Shown: positions 24,778-32,743 of the stretch, in pieces
Position numbering within the stretch: the first letter of the stretch is position 1
Layout of the letters: each line of letters opens with the position of its first letter
NCBI GenBank assembly: GCA_002898215.1
Contig: BEIF01000001.1
Coordinates: 905,602-969,601, forward strand
Direction of reading: 5' to 3'
Source of the DNA: a bacterium HR29
Lineage (GTDB): Bacteria; Chloroflexota; Dehalococcoidia; Tepidiformales; Tepidiformaceae
DNA: 64,000 nt
The notes under the pieces: model-generated
Databases searched by the model: none
Seen by the model: only the letters and a program-made list of their open reading frames with translations
What the model was told of the DNA's origin: nothing
Made by a program: the position numbers and the translations under genes

Positions 24778-26577
24778 ATGCCCGTGAAGCCGTTCCGAGG
24801 ATTGCTCCGGCGGCAGCCGGGCGAGCGGACGCCCGAGGCCGAGCCGGAGCGCTGTCTCTCCTGTCAGGCGGACCTGCGCGAATCGCGGCTGTACGCGCAG
24901 TACAAGGTCTGCCACGCGTGCGGGTTCCACTACCACCTCACCGCCCGGGAGCGCATCGCCCTGCTCGCCGACCCGGGCACGTTCGACCCCCACGACGAGG
25001 ACGTTTCCGCGCTCGACCCGCTCGACTTCGCCCTCCGCCGGCCGTACCGCAGCCGCATCATCGAGGCGCAGCGGCGAACGGGCCTCGCCGAGGCCGCCCT
25101 CACGGGTACGGCAGCCATGTTCGGCCGGGAAGTCGTGCTGGCAGCGATCGATTTCGGCTTTCTGGGCGGCTCCATCGGGGTGGCGGCTGGCGAGCGGTTG
25201 GCCCGGGCGTTCGAACGGGCTGCCCGACGCCGCGCACCCCTCGTCATCGTGTACTCCTCGGCGGGAACGCGCATGCAGGAGGGGTTGCTGGCGCTCATGC
25301 AGGTGCCGCGGGTGGCGACGGCGGCCCGCGCCCTCGCCCAGGCGAGAGTCCCGCATGTCGCCGTCCTCACAGACCCCACCACGGGGCTCGCCTACGTCGG
25401 GCTCGCCAACCTCGCCGATTACCTCATCGCCGAGCCGAACGCAGTGCTCGGGTACGCCGCCCTCCGCGTCGTCCAGGCAGTTGAACACGAGGGGCTCCCC
25501 GAGGGGGCGCACACGTCCGCATCGCACGCCGCAGCCGGCCTCGTCGACGCCGTGATCCCGCGGCCGGACCTTCGGGACGGGATCGGGCTCGTCCTCGATG
25601 TCATCATGAACAGCTACCGGCTTTCCCCGGCACGGGAAGCGCGGGTGCGAGCATCGGGGCACACCTACCGGGCCGCCTGGGAGCAGGTCCAGCTCTCGCG
25701 GCACGAAGGCCGGCCCACGGCAGCCGAGTTCGCGCTGGGCGCCGTCGCTCCGTTCGTCGAACTCCGAGGGGACCGCTGCGGCACGGATGACGATTCGGTC
25801 GTGGCGGGCATCGGTTCCCTCGCTGGGCAATCGGTGGTCGTCATCGCCCACAACCGCCGAAGCAAGACCGGCCAGTCTTGGGTGCGCGCGGCGGGCCTCC
25901 GCAAGGCGAGGCGCGCGATCGCCTTGGCGAACCGGTTCGAGCTACCGCTCCTCGCCTTCATCGACACGCCGGGCTTCGAGCCGACCCTCGAGAACGAGGA
26001 GGCCGGGCTCGGCGCTGCGGCCACCGCGGTCGTGCGCGAGCTGCTGGAGGCGAAGGTGCCGACCATCGCCGTCATCACCGGCGAGGGCGGCTCCGAAGCA
26101 GCGATGACCTTCGCCATCGCCGACCGGGTGCTCATGCTCGACAACGCCGTCTTCGAAGTCATCCGGCCGGAGGACGCAGCGAGCATCCTGGCCGGCCGAC
26201 CGGCCGCCGCCCAGGATACGCGCGAGGTGGCCGAACGCCTGCGCCTCACCTCGCACGACTGCCTACGCCTCCGCGTCGTCGATGCGACCGTCCCCGAGCC
26301 GGCCGACGGCGCCCACGCCAACCGCGAGGAGGCGATACGCCTGCTCCGCCGCGCCCTGGTCAGTCACCTGGTCGACGTGCAGCGCCAGCGGACGGGGCGG
26401 CGCCTGAAGCGCCGCTGGAAGCGGTACCGCGAGCTCGGACCGGTGCACAGCTCGGTCCGGGGCAAGCTCGAGCGGCGCCTTGCACACCTCGCCGAACGTC
26501 TGACGGAGCTGCGCACGCGGGTTCGCCGACGCGGCCAGCGCTTCCCGAACGACGATGTGCCCGGCATTCCCCTCTAG
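24778..26577 (+). CDS. accDA: Acetyl-CoA carboxylase carboxyltransferase, fused beta (AccD) and alpha (AccA) subunits
   Basis: Transfers carboxyl from carboxybiotin to acetyl-CoA to make malonyl-CoA. At 599 residues it holds both crotonase-fold halves. The N-terminal AccD half has the zinc finger (Cys26, Cys29, Cys45, Cys48) and an acyl-CoA oxyanion region (VYSSAGTRMQEGLLALMQ). From about residue 310 the AccA half has DDDSVVAGIG, FIDTPGFEPTLENEE and a GGSEAAMTF glycine loop. The two subunits are separate genes in most bacteria. The gene starts seven bases after ftsK. Translation may begin at ATG 24778 or leaderless at GTG 24784. Confidence 0.92.
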   Translation: MPVKPFRGLLRRQPGERTPEAEPERCLSCQADLRESRLYAQYKVCHACGFHYHLTARERIALLADPGTFDPHDEDVSALDPLDFALRRPYRSRIIEAQRRTGLAEAALTGTAAMFGREVVLAAIDFGFLGGSIGVAAGERLARAFERAARRRAPLVIVYSSAGTRMQEGLLALMQVPRVATAARALAQARVPHVAVLTDPTTGLAYVGLANLADYLIAEPNAVLGYAALRVVQAVEHEGLPEGAHTSASHAAAGLVDAVIPRPDLRDGIGLVLDVIMNSYRLSPAREARVRASGHTYRAAWEQVQLSRHEGRPTAAEFALGAVAPFVELRGDRCGTDDDSVVAGIGSLAGQSVVVIAHNRRSKTGQSWVRAAGLRKARRAIALANRFELPLLAFIDTPGFEPTLENEEAGLGAAATAVVRELLEAKVPTIAVITGEGGSEAAMTFAIADRVLMLDNAVFEVIRPEDAASILAGRPAAAQDTREVAERLRLTSHDCLRLRVVDATVPEPADGAHANREEAIRLLRRALVSHLVDVQRQRTGRRLKRRWKRYRELGPVHSSVRGKLERRLAHLAERLTELRTRVRRRGQRFPNDDVPGIPL

Positions 26578-26670
26578 CGACCGAACGAGGGAGGACTGGG
26601 ACGCCCCGAGGAGGCCGCCATCGCGCCGGCGGTAGCGGTCGGCCTCCTGGCCCTGGGCGCCGCCGTCGGC

Positions 26671-27450
26671 ATGGCGGGTACGCTCGTCGGGGCCGGAGGC
26701 GGCTTCCTCCTCGTGCCGGCGCTCCTGCTCTTGGAGCCGCACGCGGCGCCGGTGTCGATCACGGCCACCTCGCTGCTCGTCGTGTGGGCGAATGCGACGT
26801 CCGGAAGCATGGCCTACGCCCGCCAGCGGAGGATCGACTACCGGTCCGGGCTCGTCTTCGCCGCCGCCACCCTGCCGGGAGCGGTTGCCGGCGCGCTCGT
26901 GGTGGGATGGGTGCCCCGGCGCGCCTTCGACCTGCTGTTCGGGGTACTGCTGGTCGCCATCGGTGGCTGGCTCGCCCTACGACGGTGGAGCGAAGGTATC
27001 CGCGAGCCGCCCAGAGGCCGCTGGGTGGTGGTCCGCCAGCTTCGCGACCGGGAAGGGAACGTGTTTCGCTACGCCTACCCGTTTTGGCGGGGCATCGGAA
27101 TCAGCGCTGCCGTCGGCTTCTTGAGCAGCCTGTTGGGAATCGGCGGCGGGATCATGCACGTCCCGGCGATGGTGGTCGGCCTCCACTTCCCCGTCCACGT
27201 GGCCGCCGCTACGTCCCACTTCGTCCTCGCCTTCGCGGCCGGAGAGGCGACCCTCGTCCACGCCGCCCGCGGCGTACTCGGCTGGAACGAAACGCTCGCG
27301 CGCGGCGGCCTCCTGGCTGCGGGGGCCGTACCCGGGGCCCAGGCCGGCGCGCTCCTCGCCCGGCGCGCCCCGGGGGCGGCGATCATGCGGGGTCTCGCCC
27401 TGGGGCTGATCCTCGTCGGAGTGCGCCTCTTGCTCCTCGGCGCGGGCTGA
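26671..27450 (+). CDS. TauE/SafE family membrane transporter (copy 2)
   Basis: At least 259 residues, with duplicated glycine-rich helices (GTLVGAGGGFLLVPALLLL and FLSSLLGIGGGIMHVPAMV) and a hydrophilic loop (EGIREPPRGRWVVVRQLRD) between halves that copy 1 lacks. The ATG at 26671 falls within the first membrane helix. The frame is open upstream to 26578 and encodes AIAPAVAVGLLALGAAVG, the missing start of that helix, so real initiation is probably earlier. An ATC at 26620 has GAGGAGG five bases before it; no ATG, GTG or TTG is available. Substrate unknown. Confidence 0.8.
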   Translation: MAGTLVGAGGGFLLVPALLLLEPHAAPVSITATSLLVVWANATSGSMAYARQRRIDYRSGLVFAAATLPGAVAGALVVGWVPRRAFDLLFGVLLVAIGGWLALRRWSEGIREPPRGRWVVVRQLRDREGNVFRYAYPFWRGIGISAAVGFLSSLLGIGGGIMHVPAMVVGLHFPVHVAAATSHFVLAFAAGEATLVHAARGVLGWNETLARGGLLAAGAVPGAQAGALLARRAPGAAIMRGLALGLILVGVRLLLLGAG

Positions 27451-27457
27451 GCCGCGG

Positions 27458-27931
27458 TTACGACTCGCGACTTTCGGCCGCCTTCTTCGCCTGGCGGCGC
27501 CTTCCGGCCTGCACGAAGCGTTCGAACGCGCGGGCGATGGCCGCCGCCTCCTCCTCGGAAAGGTCGGCGATGAGGTCGGCCACGTACCGACGGATGGCGG
27601 GCCGGAGCGAGGTGACGGCCTCCCGGCCCGCGGGCTCGAGGAAGATGCGAATGCCTCGGCGGTCGTCGGGCGAAATCTCGCGGCGGATGAACCCCCTCCG
27701 TTCGAGCCGGTCGAGGAGCGCCGAGATCGATGGGCGGGTGACGTACATGGCATCGGCTAGCTCGGCGTTCGACATCCCTTCCCGCTCGAAGAGATGGAAG
27801 AGAAGCCGGAGCTGGGTGACGGTCAGCCCTTGGCTGTCCCAGATCGCGAGCCGCACCGGGTCGAGGAGGGCGCTCGCCCGAAAGAACCAGGTGATGAGGT
27901 CTTCGCGCGCGGGGGAGCTTTCGGCCGTCAT
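27458..27931 (-). CDS. MarR family transcriptional regulator
   Basis: 157 residues with a winged helix-turn-helix: LRLLFHLFEREGMSNAELADAM, YVTRPSISALLDRLERRGFIRRE (recognition helix), and the wing SPDDRRGIRIFLEPAG. MarR proteins are dimeric repressors often released by phenolic or oxidising ligands. It lies 19 bases after the LLM oxidoreductase gene on the same strand, so it may control that gene as part of its own transcript. Confidence 0.9.
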   Translation of the reverse strand: MTAESSPAREDLITWFFRASALLDPVRLAIWDSQGLTVTQLRLLFHLFEREGMSNAELADAMYVTRPSISALLDRLERRGFIRREISPDDRRGIRIFLEPAGREAVTSLRPAIRRYVADLIADLSEEEAAAIARAFERFVQAGRRRQAKKAAESRES

Positions 27932-27950
27932 CGCTGTTCCTGTTGCGCGG

Positions 27951-28976
27951 TCAGTCTTTCTGGAGCTCGCGGATGATCGCCTTCGCGGCCTCCTCGTCCT
28001 CGGGGCTTCGAATCGGGATGCCGAACCCTACACGGTCACATACGCCCTCGTACCGCTCGCGGATGGCATCGACGACTTTGTCGTACGGTGCGACGACGGC
28101 GAACTCCTGGACCATGTCGTCGGTGATGAGCTTCGGCATCTCCTCCCACTTCCCCTGGAGGCTCATCTCGTGGAGGCGTGCGGTGACATCGCCCCAGCCG
28201 TGGGCATCGAAGACCGCCTGGTAGGTGCGGGTCGACCCGTAGAAGCTAATCTGGCGCTTGACGTCTTCGACGGCGCGCTCGACGTCGCTCCACATCTTGC
28301 CGGTCGCCAGGAAGCCGCCGCCGCAGACCTCGAACTGGTCGCGGCTGCGACCGCTATTGGCGAGGCCCTTCATCACCGCCGGCAGGAGGACTTCCTTCGT
28401 GTACTTCATGGTGTTGAAGCCGTGGAGCTTGATGCCGTCGCACACCTCGCCGGCGACGCGCGCGTTGTGTTCGTTCACGGCGGCGATGTGAACGGGAATG
28501 TGGGGATGATCGATGGGGCCGGGATTGAAGTTCGGCGTCATCAGCGTGAAGGTGTAGTGCTCGCCGACGAAATTCAATGGCTCGCCCGTTTGGAAGGTAC
28601 GCCAGATGGCACGCAAGGCGAGGACGTACTCGCGGATGCGCGGCGCTGGAGGCGACCACTTCACGCTGAAGCGGCGTTCGTTGTGACCTTTGACCTGCGT
28701 TCCCAATCCGAGGATGAGACGGCCCTTGCTGAAGCGCTGGAGGTCCCAGGCCATCATGGCCGTCACCATCGGGCTGCGGGGGAAGGCGATCGCCACGGAC
28801 GTGCCGATCTGGATGCGCTGGGTATGCTCCGCCGCGAGCACCAGCGGAAGGAAGGCATCGTGCGCCGTTTCGGCCACGTTGATGCCGTCGTAGCCGAGCT
28901 CCTCCGCCCGCCTCGCCTGTGCCGGAACCTCTTCCAGCCGCGCCGAGTAGATGCCGGTATCGACCTTGAAGCCCAT
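27951..28976 (-). CDS. LLM class flavin-dependent oxidoreductase (luciferase-like)
   Basis: 341-residue TIM-barrel monooxygenase/dehydrogenase of the bacterial luciferase-like superfamily, using FMN or F420. Landmarks: VAETAHDAFLPLVLAAEHT, IQIGTSVAIAFPRSPM, GRLILGLGTQVKGHNERRF, and a C-terminal VGFGIPIRSPEDEEAAK. The TIGR03617-type F420-binding group is a reasonable guess, but the cofactor cannot be settled by eye. The ATG at 28976 is preferred (GAAGGGAA upstream; the barrel's first strand starts here) over longer upstream frames. Confidence 0.88.
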   Translation of the reverse strand: MGFKVDTGIYSARLEEVPAQARRAEELGYDGINVAETAHDAFLPLVLAAEHTQRIQIGTSVAIAFPRSPMVTAMMAWDLQRFSKGRLILGLGTQVKGHNERRFSVKWSPPAPRIREYVLALRAIWRTFQTGEPLNFVGEHYTFTLMTPNFNPGPIDHPHIPVHIAAVNEHNARVAGEVCDGIKLHGFNTMKYTKEVLLPAVMKGLANSGRSRDQFEVCGGGFLATGKMWSDVERAVEDVKRQISFYGSTRTYQAVFDAHGWGDVTARLHEMSLQGKWEEMPKLITDDMVQEFAVVAPYDKVVDAIRERYEGVCDRVGFGIPIRSPEDEEAAKAIIRELQKD

Positions 28977-29163
28977 CGTTCGTTCCCTTCGAAACAACGT
29001 CCGGCCGGATTCTTGCAGGGCCGCGGGGGTTCGGCAAGCTTCATTTCGGGGAGGCGGACAGGGATTCCTAAGGGCCAACCCCCACTGTGCCGGCCGATAT
29101 GGCAGCCGAAGATGGAAGTGAAGGGACTGCCCCGCCAGGGCCGGCCCGTCGGGGAGGATAGCC

Positions 29164-29370
29164 GTGGAACGGAAGAACCCGCACATCCGCATCTGCAAAC
29201 GGTGCAAGCTGCCCTACGACTGGCGTCGGTCGCCGAGTGCTTGCATGAAGATGACGTACTGCGGGTCGCTGTGCGAACGAGCGGACCTCGGCTTCACAAT
29301 CGAGGGGCTCGTCAACGACGTCGTCTTCCTGCCGCGATCGGCGGTCCTGAAGCGGCTGCTGGCGGCCTAG
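29164..29370 (+). CDS. Small cysteine-rich protein, copy A (68 residues)
   Basis: No described family recognised. Sequence features: CKRCKLPYDWRRSPS, then KMTYCGSLCERADLGFTIEGL, giving a C-x2-C and a C-x3-C pair about 20 residues apart, a probable single zinc site. The remainder is basic. GTG start with GGGAGGA four to five bases ahead. A close paralogue of the same length follows 75 bases downstream (29445). The shared core is C-x-R-C-x3-YDWR-x-SPS with KMTYC-x-SLCERADLGFT. Function unknown; nucleic acid binding or a protein adaptor role is only a guess. Confidence 0.7.
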   Translation: MERKNPHIRICKRCKLPYDWRRSPSACMKMTYCGSLCERADLGFTIEGLVNDVVFLPRSAVLKRLLAA

Positions 29371-29404
29371 CCGGAGCCTGTTCGCCCGCACCGAAAGGAT
29401 GTTC

Positions 29405-29441
29405 TACGCTGGAACCAGGGGAGGTTGCCCCTGGAGGTTCC
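29405..29441 (+). promoter_or_regulatory. Promoter -10 and hairpin covering the ribosome binding site of copy B
   Basis: TACGCT at 29405-29410 could be a -10 with +1 near 29417. CCAGGGG (29415-29421) pairs with CCCCTGG (29428-29434) around a six-base loop, and GGAACC/GGTTCC extend the outer stem. The GGAGG ribosome binding site at 29433-29437 is partly inside the 3' arm. If transcription begins upstream, as in read-through from copy A, the full stem forms. If it begins at 29417, only part of it does. Confidence 0.4.
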
Positions 29442-29444
29442 CAC

Positions 29445-29651
29445 GTGACCACCCTGACCGAACTCGGCAACATCAAACGGTGCCGGCGCTGCGGCCAGCG
29501 GTACGACTGGCGGAAGTCGCCCAGCTCGACGTTGAAGATGACCTACTGCAGCTCCCTGTGCGAACGAGCCGACCTCGGCTTCACGCTGGAGGCGCTGCTG
29601 AAGTTCGAACCGAAGCAGGCACGGGAGGAAACGCCGGCCACGGTCGAATAG
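29445..29651 (+). CDS. Small cysteine-rich protein, copy B (68 residues)
   Basis: Paralogue of the gene at 29164. It begins MTTLTELGNIKRCRRCGQRY and shares YDWRKSPSS, KMTYC and SLCERADLGFTLEALL with copy A; the DNA around the SLCERADLGF segment is nearly identical. The N-terminal ten residues and the C-terminal tail (acidic here, hydrophobic/basic in copy A) differ, suggesting diverged roles after duplication. GTG start with GGAGG seven bases upstream. The gene ends three bases before the convergent sulfurtransferase stop. Confidence 0.7.
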   Translation: MTTLTELGNIKRCRRCGQRYDWRKSPSSTLKMTYCSSLCERADLGFTLEALLKFEPKQAREETPATVE

Positions 29652-29654
29652 CCC

Positions 29655-30488
29655 CTACACTTCCAGCGGCGTGTCGTCCCGGTTCGCCCAGTCGCGCATC
29701 GAGCCGTCGTAGACGCGGACGTGCTCGTAGCCGAGGAGCTCGAGCACGAAGGCGGCGTGCGCGGCCCGAATGCCCCCCTGGCAGTAGGTGATGACCGGAG
29801 CGTCGCGCGGGACCCCCGCCTCGTCGAGCAGCCGCCGAAGCTCGGCGGCAGGGAGGAAGACGCGCCGGTCATCCCGGCTGACGAACCGGATCCATTCCAG
29901 GTGACGCGCTCCAGGGACGTGCCCGCGGCGCTTGTTGCCCCGGTCGTTGCGGCCATCCCACTCCTCGTCGGTGCGCGCGTCGAGGACGCACCACGCCGGG
30001 TCGGCGTAGTGCTGCAGGAGGAACTCCGCGTCGGCGATGACGTCGGGATTGGGACGCGCGACGAAGCTCCTCGGTGCCGGATGGGAGGCGTGGAACGTCA
30101 CCGGCCGGCGCTCGGTAAGCCAGCGGTGCCAGCCCCCGTTCAGCACTTTCGCCTTGGTGTGCCCGTAGTACTTCAGCACCCACCACAGGCGAGCGGCCAG
30201 GAGGCTGTTGTTGTCGTCGTAGGCCACGACGAGGGTGTCGTTGTCGATGCCGAGGGAGCCCATGAGCTGCGCGAAGGATTCCGGCGGCATCACGAAGGTG
30301 CCGAACTCTTCGCCAGGCGGGCCCGGCTCCTTGATGTAGTAGTGCACGGGAAGGTACACGGCCCCGGGGATGTGGGCACGGCGATACGCCTCCAGCCGGG
30401 CGCAGTCGACGATCCGCACCCCCGGGTCGTCCAGGTGCTCCTGCAGCCAATCGGGCTCGGCCAAGAGCTCGGGGCGGGCGTATTCCAT
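29655..30488 (-). CDS. Sulfurtransferase with two rhodanese domains
   Basis: 277 residues: an N-terminal inactive rhodanese domain (about 1-140, VRIVDCARLEAYRRAHIPGAV, VVAYDDNNSLLAARLWW) and a C-terminal catalytic domain with VLDARTDEEWDGR and the active-site loop CQGGIRAAHA, where the Cys carries the persulfide. This is the thiosulfate/3-mercaptopyruvate sulfurtransferase family; the loop does not clearly assign one donor. No signal peptide, so cytoplasmic. Confidence 0.9.
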   Translation of the reverse strand: MEYARPELLAEPDWLQEHLDDPGVRIVDCARLEAYRRAHIPGAVYLPVHYYIKEPGPPGEEFGTFVMPPESFAQLMGSLGIDNDTLVVAYDDNNSLLAARLWWVLKYYGHTKAKVLNGGWHRWLTERRPVTFHASHPAPRSFVARPNPDVIADAEFLLQHYADPAWCVLDARTDEEWDGRNDRGNKRRGHVPGARHLEWIRFVSRDDRRVFLPAAELRRLLDEAGVPRDAPVITYCQGGIRAAHAAFVLELLGYEHVRVYDGSMRDWANRDDTPLEV

Positions 30489-30520
30489 GAGGAAGCCTCC
30501 GCCTTGGTCTCGGGCGCACG

Positions 30521-32743
30521 CTAGCCGCCTAGGTCGGGGCCGTCAACAAGCGGGAGGCCCAGATGCCGACCGAGGAACTCCATCACGCGGCGCTCCTGGT
30601 ATTCGAGGCCGGCTGCGTCGCGGGGCATGTGGCGCTCTTCCGGGAAGAAGAGGAGTTCGTACGGCTTCTGCGCCTCCGTCAGGGCCACGATGAGCCGGGC
30701 GGTGTGCCGGAAGTGGACGTTCTCGTCGATGCCGCCGTGTACGAGGAGCAAGGCGCTTCGGAGGTTCCGGGCGTGGGTCAGAACCGACGCCTCGCGGTAC
30801 CCCTCGGGATTCGAATTGGGGGTGCCCATGTACCGTTCGGTATAGGCGGTGTCGTACCCCTCCCAATCGGTGACAGGCGCCCCGGCGACGGCGGCACGGA
30901 AGAGGTTGCCCGCCTTCGCAGCCGCGAGGCAGGCCATATACCCCCCGTAGCTCCAGCCGTAAATCGCGATGCGCTGGGAATCGGCGAGGCCTCGATCGAT
31001 CAACGTCCGGACGGCTGCCACCTGGTCTTCGAGCTCCACCGTGCCCAACCGGCCGGCTATGGCCGCCTCGAACGCAAGCCCTCGGCCGGCTGCTCCGCGG
31101 TTGTCCACCTTCAGGACAGCCACTCCCCGTTGAGCGAGGTACTGGGCGCGCAGGTCGACCGTGAGGGACCACTCGTTCGCGACCCGCTGGGCGTGGGGTC
31201 CTCCGTAGACCGACACGACGAGCGGCCAGCCGGCGGGGGGACGTTCGCCGTCGGGGAGGTAGAGGGCAGCATCGAGCGCCGTCGCCCCGTCGGCGGCGGT
31301 CACTTCGAACAGCTTCGGCGGCCGGAGCCCGAGGGACCCGGGCGTCACGCCCTCGCTCGGGACGATGGCCCGCCGTTCGCCGCTCCGCAGGTCGACGAGC
31401 CACGCCGACCACGGTTGCTCGAGGCTGCTCCAGAGGTCGACGAGCCACCGGCCATCGGGGGAGAGCACGCCCGCATGCCAGCCTGCTTCAGCCGTGAGCC
31501 GCTCGGGCTCACCACCGTCCAGCGAGACTCGGTAGAGGTGCCGCTCACGGGGAGTCTCCTTCGTGGCAGCGAACACCACCATCCGAGCGCGCTCGTCGAC
31601 GCCCGCGACGTCGGTAACCATCCAGGGGCCGGCCGTGAGCTGCCGAACGAGGCGTCCCTCGGCGCCGTGGAGGTAGAGGTGCTTGTAGCCAGACGCCTCG
31701 CTCGCCCGGAGGAACTCTCCCGACTCGAGGAAGCGAGTGTGGTGGTCGAGATTGATCCAGGGCTCCTGCTCGTCGTGCCAGAGCGAGAGCGGCGCCCCCG
31801 GGAAGGCCGACCATCCGGACGGAGCGGCGAGCGCGGCTTCTCCGTCGGCGGCGAGTCGGAACTGGAGCGCGTCGGCGGAGCGCTGGTCACGCGCCAGCCA
31901 GTACACCACCAGGTTCTCTCGGTCGCGCCACCAGACACGGGCCAGGTAGCCTTCGCCCTCGGCCAGCGCCGGGAGGTCCAGCCGGCGTGTCGTCCCCGCT
32001 TCGAGGTCCCGCACGAAGAGCTCCACCTTCGCGTTCTCGGCGCCCGCGAAGGGGTAGCGGTGGTACTCCACCTCGGGCCGCGGCCGTCCGAGGTGGGCGA
32101 TGGCGAAGAGCGGAATGTGGCGTTCGTCGGTGCGCTGGAAGGCGAGGAAGCGGCCGTCGGGGCTCCACCAGAAGCCCTCGCTCCGGTCCAGCTCCTCCTG
32201 GGCGATGAACTCGGCGGCGCCGTAGGAAACTCCTTCTCCCTCGGGCAGGGCCACAGGCACGGGCGGGCCCGCATCGAGGGTGACCACCCAGAGCCCGCCG
32301 TCGCGGTGGAAGGCCGCCCGCCTGCCGTCGGGCGAGAGGCGCGCGTCGAGCGCCCCCTCCGTGCCAGGGAGGAGGCGCGGCTCGCCGAGCCCGCGCGACA
32401 CCATCAGCCCCGCTGGCGTCGGCCAGAGGAGCGTCACCTCCGCCGATCGCGTGGCGACGTCGTAGGTGGTGACACCGACCGCCCGTTGGCGCGCCCGCTC
32501 CCGTCGGAGCTGCTCCTCCAGGGAAAGGCGGGACTCGTCCGCCTGCTCCGGTTGGGGCCCGGCGACGACCCGGCGCTGGCCCGTCTCCAGGTCGAGAGCC
32601 CAGAGCGAGAGGATTAGGTCTCCTCGTTCGCTCCAGAGGAAGAAGAGCCAGCGGCCATCGGAGCTGAACCGGCAGCGCTGGGGGACGAGCGTTCCCGGAC
32701 GGGGGAACCGAGCCAGGTCGGCGAGGGTCAGCTTCCGGTCCAT
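30521..32743 (-). CDS. S9 family peptidase (dipeptidyl peptidase IV/acylaminoacyl peptidase-like)
   Basis: 740 residues: an N-terminal seven-bladed beta-propeller (many SPDGRxxxF/W repeats, about residues 20-480) and a C-terminal alpha/beta hydrolase. The nucleophile is GWSYGGY with Ser598, followed by the Asp in GGIDENVHFRH and the His in FPEERHMPRD. No secretion signal is visible. The ATG at 32743 lies 16 bases inside the upstream M24 peptidase gene, so they form an operon that should degrade proline-containing peptides together. Confidence 0.9.
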   Translation of the reverse strand: MDRKLTLADLARFPRPGTLVPQRCRFSSDGRWLFFLWSERGDLILSLWALDLETGQRRVVAGPQPEQADESRLSLEEQLRRERARQRAVGVTTYDVATRSAEVTLLWPTPAGLMVSRGLGEPRLLPGTEGALDARLSPDGRRAAFHRDGGLWVVTLDAGPPVPVALPEGEGVSYGAAEFIAQEELDRSEGFWWSPDGRFLAFQRTDERHIPLFAIAHLGRPRPEVEYHRYPFAGAENAKVELFVRDLEAGTTRRLDLPALAEGEGYLARVWWRDRENLVVYWLARDQRSADALQFRLAADGEAALAAPSGWSAFPGAPLSLWHDEQEPWINLDHHTRFLESGEFLRASEASGYKHLYLHGAEGRLVRQLTAGPWMVTDVAGVDERARMVVFAATKETPRERHLYRVSLDGGEPERLTAEAGWHAGVLSPDGRWLVDLWSSLEQPWSAWLVDLRSGERRAIVPSEGVTPGSLGLRPPKLFEVTAADGATALDAALYLPDGERPPAGWPLVVSVYGGPHAQRVANEWSLTVDLRAQYLAQRGVAVLKVDNRGAAGRGLAFEAAIAGRLGTVELEDQVAAVRTLIDRGLADSQRIAIYGWSYGGYMACLAAAKAGNLFRAAVAGAPVTDWEGYDTAYTERYMGTPNSNPEGYREASVLTHARNLRSALLLVHGGIDENVHFRHTARLIVALTEAQKPYELLFFPEERHMPRDAAGLEYQERRVMEFLGRHLGLPLVDGPDLGG

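Noticed and set aside
25878-29651. A plus-strand open frame of 1257 codons
   Set aside because: It crosses accDA, tauE, marR and the LLM gene in wrong frames or antisense; only its last 69 codons (29445-29651) are a real gene. Long spurious frames are expected at this GC content.
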